Shown one piece after another: positions 8,432-17,610 of a stretch of 64,000 nucleotides of DNA. The stretch lies in contig OZ251484.1 of NCBI GenBank assembly GCA_965242665.1, positions 2,046,001-2,110,000 of the forward strand, in the 5' to 3' direction. A program made the translations under genes and the position numbers. The notes under the pieces were generated by a model, which saw only the letters and a program-made list of their open reading frames with translations, had not been told where the DNA came from and made no database searches. The DNA comes from VXLM01 sp965242665. GTDB lineage: Bacteria > Chloroflexota > Dehalococcoidia > Lucifugimonadales > VXLM01. Numbering within the stretch: the first letter of the stretch is position 1; every line of letters starts with the position of its first letter.

Positions 8432-8740
8432 CGAGGGGGACGCAGGTTGCTAGATTCCCGCCTACGCGGGAATGACGTGGGTGGCGCGAGTGGGTCGGGT
8501 GGATTTCCGATGCGGGGGACGCCGGCCGCTAGATTCCCGCCTTCGCGGGAATGACGTGGGTGGAGGGAATGACGTAGGTGGCGTGAGTGGGTTGGGTGGA
8601 TTTCCGATGCGGGGGATGCAGGCCGCTAGGTTCCCGCCTGCGCGGGAATGACGTAGGTGGCGTGAGTGGGTTGGGTGGATTTCCGATGCGGTGGACGCAG
8701 GTTGCTAGATTCCCGCCTACGCGGGAATGACGTGGGCGCC
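8432..8740. repeat. tandem 79-bp repeats, each carrying one dRS3-like hairpin
   Basis: Four hairpins of the form ATTCCCGC-N4-GCGGGAAT start at 8454, 8533, 8630 (first base G) and 8709. Spacing is 79, 97 and 79 bp. The unit also contains GATTTCCGATGCGGGGGA and CAGGTTGCTAG. The 97-bp interval holds an extra partial copy of GGAATGACGTAGGTGG. The array lies between the 3' end of mfd and the promoter of the solute-binding protein gene. Apart from this and a short unique part (8348-8431), nothing else is seen in 8348-8825. Confidence 0.9.
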
Positions 8741-8825
8741 GGGAGTAGCGGGGGATACGTCCTTATGCGTTCGATTTCTGCCTGCGCCGGACAGCTGCGG
8801 CGCTGTGCAGCCGAGGACGCTCGCA

Positions 8826-11800
8826 TCATGGCACGGATGCCAACTGCGCGGTCATCCGCTCGGTGAACTCTCCGAGCCGCTCTACTACGTCGAAGATGTA
8901 CCGCTCCCAGTCGTTGGAGAGGCCGGAGATGTCGACGCGGATGTGAGTGTTGCCGACGTCTGCGCGGTCGCCGAGGTGTCGTCGAAGGGCGTCCCTCGCT
9001 CCGCCCACGGCGTTGTGCAACCGCAGGACGACTGTGTCGTCTTCCCTGGTCATGGCTTGGATGCCCGAACGAGTTGCGGCGATCTTGAGCTTGGTCACGT
9101 ACAGCAAGTTTTGCGCCTGCCATGGGAGCCGTCCGAAGCGGTCGGCCAGCTCGTCCCCCATGGCGGTTACGCCGTCTGCGCTGCCGGACGCCACCAATCG
9201 CCTATAGATGTCCAGGCGGGTCGGCAGGTCTTCGACGTAATTCGGGGGGATGTTGGCTGGAATACCGATGTCGACGGCGGTTTGCGGGGCGTCTGGCATG
9301 GGGGGGGGCGGCGCATGGTTGCCGTTCGTCGCGCGGCCGTCGTCTGCGCCCGCGGCCTGTTGCGCGCGGATCGACTCGACGGCGTCCGAGAGGAGGCGAG
9401 TGTAGAGGTCGAATCCGACCGCGTAGATGTGTCCGCTCTGATTTGCGCCGAGGATGTTGCCTGCCCCTCGGATCTCGAGGTCTTTCATGGCGATTTGGAA
9501 TCCGGCTCCGAGTTCGGTCGCCGCCAGCATGGTCTTGAGGCGCTTTTCGGCGGTTTCCGTCAAGCTGCGGCGTTCGGGTATCAGAAGGTATGCGTACGCT
9601 CTGCGGGAGCTGCGTCCAACGCGGCCGCGCAGCTGGTACAACTGCGCCAATCCGAACGTATCCGCGCGGTTCACGATCAGGGTATTGACGTTTGGGATGT
9701 CGAGGCCGGACTCGATGATCGTGGTGCATACCAGGACATCTATGTTGCCGTCGGCGAATTCCACCATTGCTTCTTCGAGGCGTCTTTCATCCATTTGGCC
9801 GTGCGCGACGCCGACCGCCGCCTCCGGAACGAGCTTGCGGATGTATCCTGCGATGTAGTCGATGTTGTACACGCGGTTGTGCAGGAAGTAGACCTGGCCT
9901 CGGCGGTCGAGTTCGCGGCGTATCGCCTCGCGGATCAGCTCGTCGCTGAACTCCGATACGTACGTCTTGATTGGCAGGCGTTCTTCCGGCGGGGTATTGA
10001 TCGTGCTCATGTCGCGGATGCCGGAGAGCGACAGATGGAGGGTTCGCGGGATGGGAGTGGCGGTCATGGTCAAGACGTCCACCGCCGAGCGCATTTGCTT
10101 GAGGCGTTCTTTGTGCGCCACTCCGAAGCGCTGCTCCTCGTCGACGACCACCATTCCCAAGTTCTTGAACGTCACGTCCTTTTGGATGAGGCGGTGAGTT
10201 CCGATGACGATATCGACTTTGCCCTCGGCGAGTCCGTCGACGGTCTTCCGCTGTTCGCGGTCGCTGCGGAAGCGGCTGAGCACGTCGACCTCGACGGGGT
10301 AGGGCTTCAGACGCTCGGAGAACGTTCGGAAATGTTGCTGTGCGAGGACGGTCGTCGGCACGAGGATGGCGACTTGAAAGCCGTCGGTCACGGCCTTGAA
10401 TGCTGCGCGGAGCGCGACTTCGGTCTTGCCGTAGCCTACGTCTCCGCAGATGAGGCGGTCCATGGGTTTGGACATTTCCATGTCCGCTTTCATGTGGAGG
10501 ATGGCCTCCGCTTGGTCGGGAGTCTCCTCATAGGGGAAGGCATCCTCCAGCTGCACTTGCCATGGGGTGTCCGATGTGAATGCGTGTCCTTCGGAGAGTT
10601 CGCGGGCGGCGTAGAGGGACAACAATTCGGCCGCCATTTCCCTGGTCGAGCGCTCGACGCGCGCCTTGGTGCGTTTCCATTCCTGCGTGCCGAGCCGCGT
10701 GAGCGTCGGGGCGCGGTCCATGGGCGCGACATAGGGCGTTATCCGGTCGAGGTGCTCCATCGGGACGTAGAGTTCGTCGCTCTCTGCGTATTGGATGACC
10801 AAGTACTCCCGGTCGTCGTTCTCGCGCGACCGTCCCACTCCGGCGAATCTGCCGACGCCGTGCTCGACGTGCACTACGTAGTCGCCGGGGTTGAGTTCCG
10901 ATAGCAGAGAGTCTCGGCGTCGTGCCCTCCTGATGGACGATGTGCGCCGTTTCGCAGTTCCGAATATCTCCGCGTCGCTCACGACGATCAGCCTGCGCCC
11001 GTTCACCCGGAGCGCGAACCCCTCGCTGAGTCCGGCGCCGAAGTTCTGGACGATGGTCACCGTACCCGGCTGCGGCGTTTCTTGGAGGTCGCGGTTTGGG
11101 GCAGTCTCTGCGCTCGACTGGTCGAAGAACTCGACGAGGCGTTTGGGGACGGAGCTGACCGCCACCAATCGATCACCGTCTGCGGCGCTCGCCTCGGAGT
11201 CCGCCACGAACGCTTGGACGTCGCCCCCGTAGCTGGGACCGGAGCCAAACGGGAGCGTGAAGCCGTCTTGATGGATCAGATCCTCCGCGCCCCAGGGAGT
11301 GATCTGAATTCGCCGTCCGAATTCTTCGATGGCTGGCTCGACTTGGCTCCATGCTGCGAGCGACGAGGGGAAGTTGCGAGGGAGTTCGCCGCGCGACTGC
11401 TTGATCTCCCGCAGCTCATGCGCGCGTTCTTCGGTCTCCCAGGCTGCCTCCGCGATCTCGGTTGGGCGATACAGCGCGACGATGCTGCTGGACGGCAAGT
11501 AGTCCAGCAACGAGCCATGGTTGAAGAATCCGGCGTAGAAGTTGGCGTCCTCGATTTCGTCGCCGTCGAGCAACCGGTGCAACTCCTCTATCAGGCGCAC
11601 GCGCGTCTCCTCGGTGCAGTTCCCCATATCGATCGATCGCGTAATAGACTCGATATGATCCGCGCCCGTGAGGCTGGGCATGGTCTCTTGGGCCGGAATG
11701 ATGTCGATGGATTCGACGAACTGAGTAGAACGCTGGGTTGCGGAGTCGAACAGGCGGATGGTATCTATTTCGTCGTCCCACAGCTCTATCCGAGCGGGAG

Positions 11801-12425
11801 AATTCGACCCAACAGGATATACGTCGAGGATGCCGCCGCGCCTGCTGGCTGTGCCCGGCACGTCGACGTTCGGCTCGAAGGAATACCCCATGCGCTGCAA
11901 CTGTCCGAGGATCTCGCGGAGGTCGACGGATTGTCCTGCGGCGAGATACCGGCGGCTCTCCTCGAATCCCCTGCGGGAGATGGTCTTCTGCGCGATTGCG
12001 GACGCGGACGCGATTACGACATTCACGCGTCCGAGGTCATCGCGGCCACCATGGTCGTCGGCCGCTGCCGACTGGGAGGGCAGGGCGAGGAGCTTTGCGA
12101 GCACGCTGACGCGCTGCTGTTCGGTATCTGGGTCGGTAACGAGCCGCTCGAACGGGAGGGTTTCGGACTCGGGGAAGTGGAGAATCGACTCTTCGTCCTC
12201 GCTCCAAAGGCAGATCTGTTCATAGAAGCGCCGCGCGTCTTCGGGGCGGGGAGTCACGACCAAGATCGGCGCGCGCGCGTTCCGTCCCAACGCGGCCAAT
12301 GTCATTGGCACGCCGTTCGGCAGTACCTGCAAGCGAACGCTCGACCGTTGTTCGTTCATCGACTGCATGAGCCTGCCGAACTCCGGCACGCCTTCCAGTA
12401 CGTCGATCAGAACACTTAGCGGCAT
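8826..12425 (-). CDS. mfd: transcription-repair coupling factor
   Basis: A protein of about 1199 residues that removes stalled RNA polymerase and recruits UvrA. In order: UvrB-like N-terminal domain starting MPLSVLIDVLEGVPEFGRL, the polymerase-interacting CarD-like domain (LNPGDYVVHVEHGVGRFAG), the RecG-like translocase with Walker A CGDVGYGKTEVALRAAF, Walker B VVVDEEQRFGVAHKERL, motif III TATPIPRTLHLSL, then the C-terminal regulatory domain. The ATG at 12425 gives the family N-terminus. ATG 12440 (adding MYSAQ) is the main alternative. The ATG at 12494 is rejected because it lies in a -10 box and a hairpin. Length is normal for Mfd. Confidence 0.96.
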   Translation of the reverse strand: MPLSVLIDVLEGVPEFGRLMQSMNEQRSSVRLQVLPNGVPMTLAALGRNARAPILVVTPRPEDARRFYEQICLWSEDEESILHFPESETLPFERLVTDPDTEQQRVSVLAKLLALPSQSAAADDHGGRDDLGRVNVVIASASAIAQKTISRRGFEESRRYLAAGQSVDLREILGQLQRMGYSFEPNVDVPGTASRRGGILDVYPVGSNSPARIELWDDEIDTIRLFDSATQRSTQFVESIDIIPAQETMPSLTGADHIESITRSIDMGNCTEETRVRLIEELHRLLDGDEIEDANFYAGFFNHGSLLDYLPSSSIVALYRPTEIAEAAWETEERAHELREIKQSRGELPRNFPSSLAAWSQVEPAIEEFGRRIQITPWGAEDLIHQDGFTLPFGSGPSYGGDVQAFVADSEASAADGDRLVAVSSVPKRLVEFFDQSSAETAPNRDLQETPQPGTVTIVQNFGAGLSEGFALRVNGRRLIVVSDAEIFGTAKRRTSSIRRARRRDSLLSELNPGDYVVHVEHGVGRFAGVGRSRENDDREYLVIQYAESDELYVPMEHLDRITPYVAPMDRAPTLTRLGTQEWKRTKARVERSTREMAAELLSLYAARELSEGHAFTSDTPWQVQLEDAFPYEETPDQAEAILHMKADMEMSKPMDRLICGDVGYGKTEVALRAAFKAVTDGFQVAILVPTTVLAQQHFRTFSERLKPYPVEVDVLSRFRSDREQRKTVDGLAEGKVDIVIGTHRLIQKDVTFKNLGMVVVDEEQRFGVAHKERLKQMRSAVDVLTMTATPIPRTLHLSLSGIRDMSTINTPPEERLPIKTYVSEFSDELIREAIRRELDRRGQVYFLHNRVYNIDYIAGYIRKLVPEAAVGVAHGQMDERRLEEAMVEFADGNIDVLVCTTIIESGLDIPNVNTLIVNRADTFGLAQLYQLRGRVGRSSRRAYAYLLIPERRSLTETAEKRLKTMLAATELGAGFQIAMKDLEIRGAGNILGANQSGHIYAVGFDLYTRLLSDAVESIRAQQAAGADDGRATNGNHAPPPPMPDAPQTAVDIGIPANIPPNYVEDLPTRLDIYRRLVASGSADGVTAMGDELADRFGRLPWQAQNLLYVTKLKIAATRSGIQAMTREDDTVVLRLHNAVGGARDALRRHLGDRADVGNTHIRVDISGLSNDWERYIFDVVERLGEFTERMTAQLASVP

Positions 12426-12450
12426 CTGGGCGCTGTACATCCCGCACACA

Positions 12451-12493
12451 TGGAATATGGCCAGTCCGTCGGCAACAGACTGGCCATATTCCA
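12451..12493 (-). promoter_or_regulatory. 16-bp perfect inverted repeat in the mfd leader
   Basis: TGGAATATGGCCAGTC (12451-12466) and GACTGGCCATATTCCA (12478-12493) are perfect reverse complements with an 11-nt loop. The predicted transcription start falls inside the promoter-proximal arm, so the RNA would contain only part of the stem; as DNA it could be an operator. It lies 11 nt before ATG 12440. Confidence 0.7.
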
Positions 12494-12501
12494 TTGTAGC
12501 A
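12493..12501 (-). promoter_or_regulatory. extended -10 promoter of mfd
   Basis: The minus strand reads TGCTACAAT, an extended -10 with a 5/6 hexamer and no convincing -35. Transcription would start near 12486. It overlaps the upstream-most ATG (12494), arguing against translation from there. Confidence 0.5.
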
Positions 12502-12536
12502 CGGGGGGCAGGCGGGAGCGCATATCCGGCCCGCCA

Positions 12537-12732
12537 AGTTTCGTTCGATTCATTGCGGCGCTGGATTCCCGCCTACGCGGGAATGACGTAGACAAGACAG
12601 GCGAGGACGTGCCGTGACGTCAAGAAGCGCGGCGTCTGGGTATTCCGTCATTCCCGCACTCACGCCCACCATTCCCGCACCAGTCTCCGTCATTCCCGCA
12701 CCCTCCCACGTCATTCCCGCGTAGGCGGGAAT
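12537..12732. repeat. solo element end plus dRS3-like hairpins and half sites
   Basis: AGTTTCGTTCGATTCAT (12537-12553) matches the terminal repeat of the mobile elements at 47.8 and 62.1 kb. Full hairpins follow at 12565-12584 and 12713-12732, with half sites CATTCCCGCA repeated between 12648 and 12710. No matching right-hand end was found before the Uma2 gene, so this is probably a truncated copy. The stretch 12502-12752 has no gene. Confidence 0.6.
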
Positions 12733-12752
12733 CCCCCCTCACGTCCCTTCCC

Positions 12753-13304
12753 CTACCCAAACACCTCCGACACCCGCATCTGCCATCCAGGAACGACATC
12801 CTCCACCGACAAGACATCCCCTTCCGTCAACACCGCCGCATCTCCAACCGTGCGGTGCACCTTCACCGCACGCCTGCTCGGATCGACCACGACCACCGCC
12901 CGCGTCCCAGCACCCAGCCAATCCGCAACCTTCTCCTCCACCTCGCTATAACGGTCGCTCGGCGATAGTACCTCCACCGCAATATCCGGAGCACCCGAAA
13001 AGAACCCCTCCGATTCCCCAATCTCTCGAAGCCTCCGACTCGAAATGAACCCCACGTCCGGGACGCGAACATGATCGGGGTTGGATGCCAACCTGAACCC
13101 CGTCTCCGCAACATAGACCTTCCCCAAACCCTGCGCCCTCACGTACGGCCCAAGCGAAGAGGTTATGTACCCCGCATATTCTCCGTGAAACAGACCAGCA
13201 GGCCCCATCTTTCGCAGATCCCCTCTCACTAGCTCATACCGAAACCCATCATCCGGCATATCCAGCAGATCCTCCGCCGTCATCCGTCGAGCCGCCGTAG
13301 TCAT
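12753..13304 (-). CDS. Uma2 family protein (PD-(D/E)xK nuclease-like)
   Basis: A 183-residue DUF820/Uma2 protein. MTAEDLLDMPDDGFRYELV is the family N-terminus. The nuclease-like core is RVPDVGFISSRRLR followed by APDIAVEVLSPSDRYSEVEEK and a VVVVDPSRRAVKVH strand. D and E of these motifs and the K of EEK would be the metal site. ATG 13304 was chosen for the strong AGGAGGAGAAGG upstream. Uma2 proteins are common in many copies in cyanobacteria and Chloroflexota; their biological role is unknown. It is flanked on both sides by hairpin repeat clusters. Confidence 0.9.
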   Translation of the reverse strand: MTTAARRMTAEDLLDMPDDGFRYELVRGDLRKMGPAGLFHGEYAGYITSSLGPYVRAQGLGKVYVAETGFRLASNPDHVRVPDVGFISSRRLREIGESEGFFSGAPDIAVEVLSPSDRYSEVEEKVADWLGAGTRAVVVVDPSRRAVKVHRTVGDAAVLTEGDVLSVEDVVPGWQMRVSEVFG

Positions 13305-13364
13305 GCCTTCTCCTCCTAATTCCGCGCTCCAAGCCCCCCCGTCATTCCTATGCACGTCTTCGTC

Positions 13365-13805
13365 ATTCCCGCGTAGGCGGGAATCTCCCTTACGACCGTG
13401 TCTCCGTCATTCCCCGGCCAGTCTACGTCATTCCCGCGTAGGCGGGAATCTCCCATACGACCGTGTCTCCGTCATGCCTGCCAGTCTACGTCATTCCCGC
13501 GTAGGCGCGGATGTGCCCGTCATCCCCACACTGTCATTCCGCGGTGCTGGTTGTCTACGAATACCCATCACCCACAACCCGCCAGATTCCCGCCTACGCG
13601 GGAATGACGTGGGAGGGTGCGGGAATCCACCGCGTTCATGGGCGGGGGAGTGACAGAGTGGGTGCGGTCGGTCAACCCTGCCCCGTCATTCCTATGCCCG
13701 TCTACGTCATTCCCCGGCCCGTCTACGTCATTCCCGCGCAGGCGGGAATCTCCCTACTCGCGTCATTCCCCGACCAGTCTCCGTCATTCCCGCGTAGGCG
13801 GGAAT
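13365..13805. repeat. dRS3-like hairpin cluster with a 65-bp tandem part
   Basis: Full or near-full hairpins lie at 13365-13384, 13430-13449, 13493-13512 (right arm decayed), 13586-13605 (opposite centre), 13730-13749 and 13786-13805. The first three are spaced by 65 and 63 bp and share CGACCGTGTCTCCGTCAT between them. The cluster fills the 580-bp gap between the Uma2 gene and the 3' end of the surface protein gene. No gene is supported in 13305-13887. Confidence 0.85.
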
Positions 13806-13887
13806 CCACCGCGGTCATGGGCGGGGGAATGACGGAGTTGCGGTCGGTCAAGGCCGGGCCCCGTCATTCCCCCATACGCGCGCGAAC

Positions 13888-16740
13888 CTATCCGCCGCCG
13901 AAGCCGCGCGTCCTCGCGTACACGCCGACAACGACCGCCAAGCCAATCACCACTACGAGAGCCAGTATGACTATCAGGGCCGTGTTGGATCCGCCGTCTT
14001 CAACCTCCGGTTCAACGACCGGCGTCGACGTCGGATCGGGAACGGCCTGGGTCACCGCAGTCGCCGGTGGCACAGGCGTGGCCGTCGCCGGCGCCGGCGT
14101 TGCGGTCGGCGGCACTGGCGTCGCCGTTGGCGCGGCCGTCGGCACTGATGTGGCCGTCGGCGCCGGCGTAGACGTCGGAGGCCTGGGCGTTGCCGTCGCC
14201 GTGGGCACAGCCGTCGGCCTGCGTGTGGCCGTCGGCGCAGGAGTCGCGGTTGCCGGTACGGGCGTGGCCGTGGGCACAGCCGTCGGGACGGATGTCGCCG
14301 TCGGTACTGGCGTCGCGGTTGCCGGGACAGGCGTGGCCGTGGGGACGGCTGTCGGCGCGGATGTAGCCGTCGGCTCCGGCGTTGCAGTCGGAGGCGCGGT
14401 CGGCGCTGGCGTCGGCGTCGGAAGCGCGTCGTCTATCGTCATGACGTACGTGCTGAAGCTCGTCAGCGTGGACACCGCCCATACCGTGCCGTCAGCGTCC
14501 GTCTCGCACCGATGCTCCAACTGCGTCCACTCGTCGCCGTCTACGCGGTACACTCGCACGCGCCCTTCCGCGCACGCAGCCGCATCGGCCGCAGGCAGCG
14601 CAAAGCGCAGATCCACCCCAGGCGAGTACGTCATCGGCGTCGGCGTCGTGCTGCCGGACGCGAACGACTCGAGCTCCGCGGCGAGCGTCACCCGCTCGGA
14701 ATCGGCGGGCGGCGCGCCGGGCGAATCGGCGTCCAACTTGGTCACTTGTATATCCACGTTCGACGATGCGGCCCCAGCAGGCACTACCACCTGCAAGGTC
14801 GAATCGCCGGTCGTGATCTCCGTCTCCTCGTTCGCCGTCACCGGCGCTCTCGCAGACGTCGGCGATGTAATGATGAGCGTGGCGAACACCATCCGCGGCG
14901 TATTCTCCGCGCCCGGCGCGCTGATGGCGAGTCTGCCCCGATGCGTCCCCGGACTCAGACCGGAGGCGTTCGCGGACACTCTCACGGACACTCGCGCCTG
15001 CGGACTGTTCGACGATGCCGTCCTCGGCGAGAACGACAGCCAGCTCGCGCTCGACGACAGCGTGAACGGCATGTCCGTCTCCCGCATCGTGTTCCACACC
15101 GTGAACGTTTGCGCCGCCGGCGCATCTCCGCCCTGCGCGGCCGTGAACGTCAGGAAGTTCGTCGACAGACCGACCTCCGGTCGTATCACGTCCGGCGTCG
15201 CTGTGGGCGTTGGCGTGCGTGTCGGCGTCGGCGTGACATCTTCGCCATCTTCGCCATCCTCGCCTGGCGACGGTACGGATGTTGCCGTCGGTATGGGCGT
15301 CACCGTGGGTGTCGGCGTCGGTGGTGGCGGCGTAGGCTTCGTGTGGTAGAGCCACGCGCCGGTCACCGCTACGTCGGTGGCGGAGAGAGCGCCCACTGCG
15401 ACCACATTTCCGCCAATGGATACCGCTTTAAGTCGTCCCCGCCAGCCTTGATTCTCGCCCGGATCATCCTCCGTGGGAAGCGTTACGACAAAGGGATCGT
15501 CAGTGGCTATCCCGGTCTCACTGGCGCTGGCCCACCCGGCCTGCGGCCTCGCGAACAGATACACGGCGCCAGTGTCGCCGGCTCTACCCGGCTCTCCAAT
15601 TGCAATCATGCTCCCGTCGGCGTTTACCGACACCGAGCGCCCAAAATCATAGCGTGCCGCCGCATCGTGCGCCCTCAGCCTGGTAGACGTCGCCGACGTC
15701 ATCCATCCTCCGGCCGGCTTCGTGAACACATACGCCGCCCCCGTTTCCGAGCCGATCCCCCACGCTCCCACGACGACAGTGTCTCCGTCCCCGCTCACGG
15801 ACACCGCTTCCCCAAAGTCATCGCTTCCAGACGAACTCGTCTTGGTGAGTGTCGCCATCGGGGCCGACGTCGCCCATCCCCCAGACGGGCGCGTGAACAC
15901 ATACACCCCCTCGGCGCCGCCATCCTCCTCTGTTCCCACGACGATCGTGTCGCCGTTCGCGCTCACGGACACCGCTTCCCCAAACTCCGCAAACTGACTC
16001 GGAGTAGGCGCCGTTAGCTGGACACTCACATTCGTATCCGCCCATCCTGCGGCCGGCTTCGCGAACACATACACAGCCCCGACGTTCTGCGTGGCACCTA
16101 TGTCGACGCCCGTCGTCCCGACGACGACGGTTTCTCCGTCTGCACTCACCGCTACCGACGATCCGAAGGCATCGAGTGCCTGCGGAGAAGGTGCGCGGAG
16201 TTTTGCCTGCGCGGGGGTTGCGGACGACCATCCTCCAGACGGCCGCGTGAACACATACACCGCCCCGCCGTTGTTGCCGCTGCTGGTCGAGTCGTCCCAA
16301 GCATTAGCGACGACGACCGTGCTTCCGTTTTTGTCCACCGCTACCGATCTCGATGAATAGTCACTATTACCGACGCCGGACCCGACGAGTTTGACGCCCG
16401 TCGGCGCCGCGCTGCCCCATCCATCGTCCGGCCTGGTGTACACGAATGCCGCGCCCCTGCTGCTGACGTCCCGGGATGCTCCAACGACGACCGTGCTGTC
16501 GTCCTCGCTCATGGCCGTCGAAACTCCAAACCCGTGTGAAGAGTTCGCTATGAAGGCTCCTTCGCCCTCGATGATTGGCGGCCCGTACGCGTTCGCCCAC
16601 GGACCGGAGCCCGCGCCGCCTGAGGACGACGCCCAGAAGACGCCCCCCAGCCCGTCCGTCGCCGAACCCGCGACCAACGCAACTATTCCGAGAACGCCCA
16701 GTGCAATGACCGATCGCAAACGAATGAATCCTGCAGGCAT
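13888..16740 (-). CDS. cell-surface beta-propeller protein with BACON-like domain and Pro/Thr stalk
   Basis: A 950-residue protein. Residues 1-35 are a signal peptide (FIRLRSVIALGVLGIVALVAG). About seven FG-GAP-like repeats follow, each with FGxSVAVSADGxTVVVG and GAVYVFTRPSGGW, a likely seven-bladed propeller. Then a Pro/Thr linker, a BACON-like Ig domain (FLTFTAAQGG, later FTLSSSASWLSFSP), a beta-rich region and over 120 residues of PTATPxPTAT repeats. A single transmembrane helix (ALIVILALVVVIGLAVVVGV) and a short basic tail end it, so it should be anchored with the propeller outside. ATG 16740 was chosen over TTG 16755 because GAGGTG lies 8 nt upstream. Ligand unknown; adhesion or S-layer association is inferred. 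Confidence 0.82.
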   Translation of the reverse strand: MPAGFIRLRSVIALGVLGIVALVAGSATDGLGGVFWASSSGGAGSGPWANAYGPPIIEGEGAFIANSSHGFGVSTAMSEDDSTVVVGASRDVSSRGAAFVYTRPDDGWGSAAPTGVKLVGSGVGNSDYSSRSVAVDKNGSTVVVANAWDDSTSSGNNGGAVYVFTRPSGGWSSATPAQAKLRAPSPQALDAFGSSVAVSADGETVVVGTTGVDIGATQNVGAVYVFAKPAAGWADTNVSVQLTAPTPSQFAEFGEAVSVSANGDTIVVGTEEDGGAEGVYVFTRPSGGWATSAPMATLTKTSSSGSDDFGEAVSVSGDGDTVVVGAWGIGSETGAAYVFTKPAGGWMTSATSTRLRAHDAAARYDFGRSVSVNADGSMIAIGEPGRAGDTGAVYLFARPQAGWASASETGIATDDPFVVTLPTEDDPGENQGWRGRLKAVSIGGNVVAVGALSATDVAVTGAWLYHTKPTPPPPTPTPTVTPIPTATSVPSPGEDGEDGEDVTPTPTRTPTPTATPDVIRPEVGLSTNFLTFTAAQGGDAPAAQTFTVWNTMRETDMPFTLSSSASWLSFSPRTASSNSPQARVSVRVSANASGLSPGTHRGRLAISAPGAENTPRMVFATLIITSPTSARAPVTANEETEITTGDSTLQVVVPAGAASSNVDIQVTKLDADSPGAPPADSERVTLAAELESFASGSTTPTPMTYSPGVDLRFALPAADAAACAEGRVRVYRVDGDEWTQLEHRCETDADGTVWAVSTLTSFSTYVMTIDDALPTPTPAPTAPPTATPEPTATSAPTAVPTATPVPATATPVPTATSVPTAVPTATPVPATATPAPTATRRPTAVPTATATPRPPTSTPAPTATSVPTAAPTATPVPPTATPAPATATPVPPATAVTQAVPDPTSTPVVEPEVEDGGSNTALIVILALVVVIGLAVVVGVYARTRGFGGG

Positions 16741-16775
16741 TTGCTTGCACCTCAATAATGACTTCCTAGCACTCT

Positions 16776-16805
16776 TTTATACTACAGCCGCGATTGACTT
16801 GTCAA
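16776..16805 (-). promoter_or_regulatory. strong sigma70-like promoter of the surface protein gene
   Basis: Minus strand: TTGACA (16800-16805), an 18-nt spacer, TATAAA (16776-16781). It starts 35 nt before ATG 16740, just downstream of the right end of a mobile element copy. Confidence 0.7.
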
Positions 16806-16820
16806 CATCCTATCTGCGGA

Positions 16821-17485
16821 GGTTTCGTGCAAATTCATTGGGGGGGAGATTCCCGCCTGCGCGGGAATGACGTGGGAGGGATTGCAGATTGTTGATTGTT
16901 GATTGAGGATTGGAGGATGCGGGAGTGGAGTGAGGGGGAGATTCCCGCCTGCGCGGGAATGACCGGTGGAGCCGGATCCGGAGCCAGAAGACATCGGGGA
17001 GATTCCCGCCTGCGCGGGAATGACGTGGGTGCGGGAAAGCCGTTGCCTCGCGTGCGTGCGCGTGAATTAAGGTACGCGCGCGCACGAGTTTCTGTCGTAT
17101 TTTGTCGTATTTTGTCGATTTTTGCCGGGGCGAGTGGGGAATTGATGATTGCAGATTGTCGATTGTCGATTGATGATTGGGGATTGCAAGGTGGCTCCTT
17201 GGGTTGTGGTTTGGACGGGTTGTCTGTCGTCTTTAGGTTCAGGATAGTACGGAGGTTCTGTTTTGTCAAATGCGGTGCTCGGGAGATTCCCGCCTGCGCG
17301 GGAATGACGAAAGGGGAGCGGGAGTGACGTGGGTAGGCCGCGGTGGAATGACGTGGGTGGTTGTGGGAGTGACGTGGACGGGGGAGATTCCCGCCTTCGC
17401 GGGAATGACGGGGGCAGGGGGTGGGAATGACGTAGACGGGTTATTCGTACTGGGGGTAGTCTGCGCCAATAGAGTGAACGGAACT
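16821..17485 (-). mobile_element. dRS3-associated non-autonomous element, copy A (degenerate)
   Basis: Read on the minus strand the order is: terminal repeat AGTTCCGTTCACTCTAT (17469-17485), half-site and hairpin region (hairpins at 17387 and 17286), promoter TTGACAAAACAGAAC...TATCCT, AAGGAG box, CGACAAAATACGACA repeats, CGTGCGCGCG, hairpins at 17002, 16941 and 16849, and a terminal repeat ending GCACGAAACC at 16821. This matches copies B and C in order and size (665 bp). The ends have drifted and no target duplication is visible. It separates the surface protein gene from the def operon. No protein is supported inside. Confidence 0.7.
17241..17269 (-). promoter_or_regulatory. internal promoter of element copy A
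   Basis: TTGACA (17264-17269), 17-nt spacer beginning AAACAGAAC, TATCCT (17241-17246) on the minus strand. The -35 and spacer start are identical in copies B and C. Confidence 0.5.
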
Positions 17486-17501
17486 GAGTCGACGCTTTTC
17501 T

Positions 17502-17530
17502 TTGCAGTATTGGCGCCTGGGGGATATAAT
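17502..17530 (+). promoter_or_regulatory. promoter of the def-cca-secDF operon
   Basis: TTGCAG (17502-17507), a 17-nt spacer and a perfect TATAAT (17525-17530). Transcription would start at about 17537, 74 nt before the def GTG. The same TTGCAG -35 recurs at 27236. Confidence 0.7.
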
Positions 17531-17610
17531 CTCTTATGAGGGCGTCTGCGGCCGGACGAGTGGAGAGGTACGCAGGAACGCCGATGCTTGGATGATTACG
17601 AGGAGAAGAA

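Noticed and set aside
8727..10904. 725-codon plus-strand open frame opposite mfd
   Set aside because: It is an antisense shadow: mfd on the minus strand is fully explained by conserved helicase motifs, while this frame has no recognisable domain and runs into the hairpin repeats.
11082..12419. 445-codon plus-strand open frame opposite mfd
   Set aside because: Shadow of GC-rich mfd codons, without domains or ribosome binding site.
12426..12494. 23-codon N-terminal extension of mfd
   Set aside because: It translates an inverted repeat and starts in the -10 box; Mfd homologues start near MPLSxLL.
13511..15349. 612-codon frame rich in Gly/Val opposite the surface protein
   Set aside because: Mirror of the Pro/Thr stalk and propeller codons; it begins inside hairpin repeats (FPRRRES-type translation).
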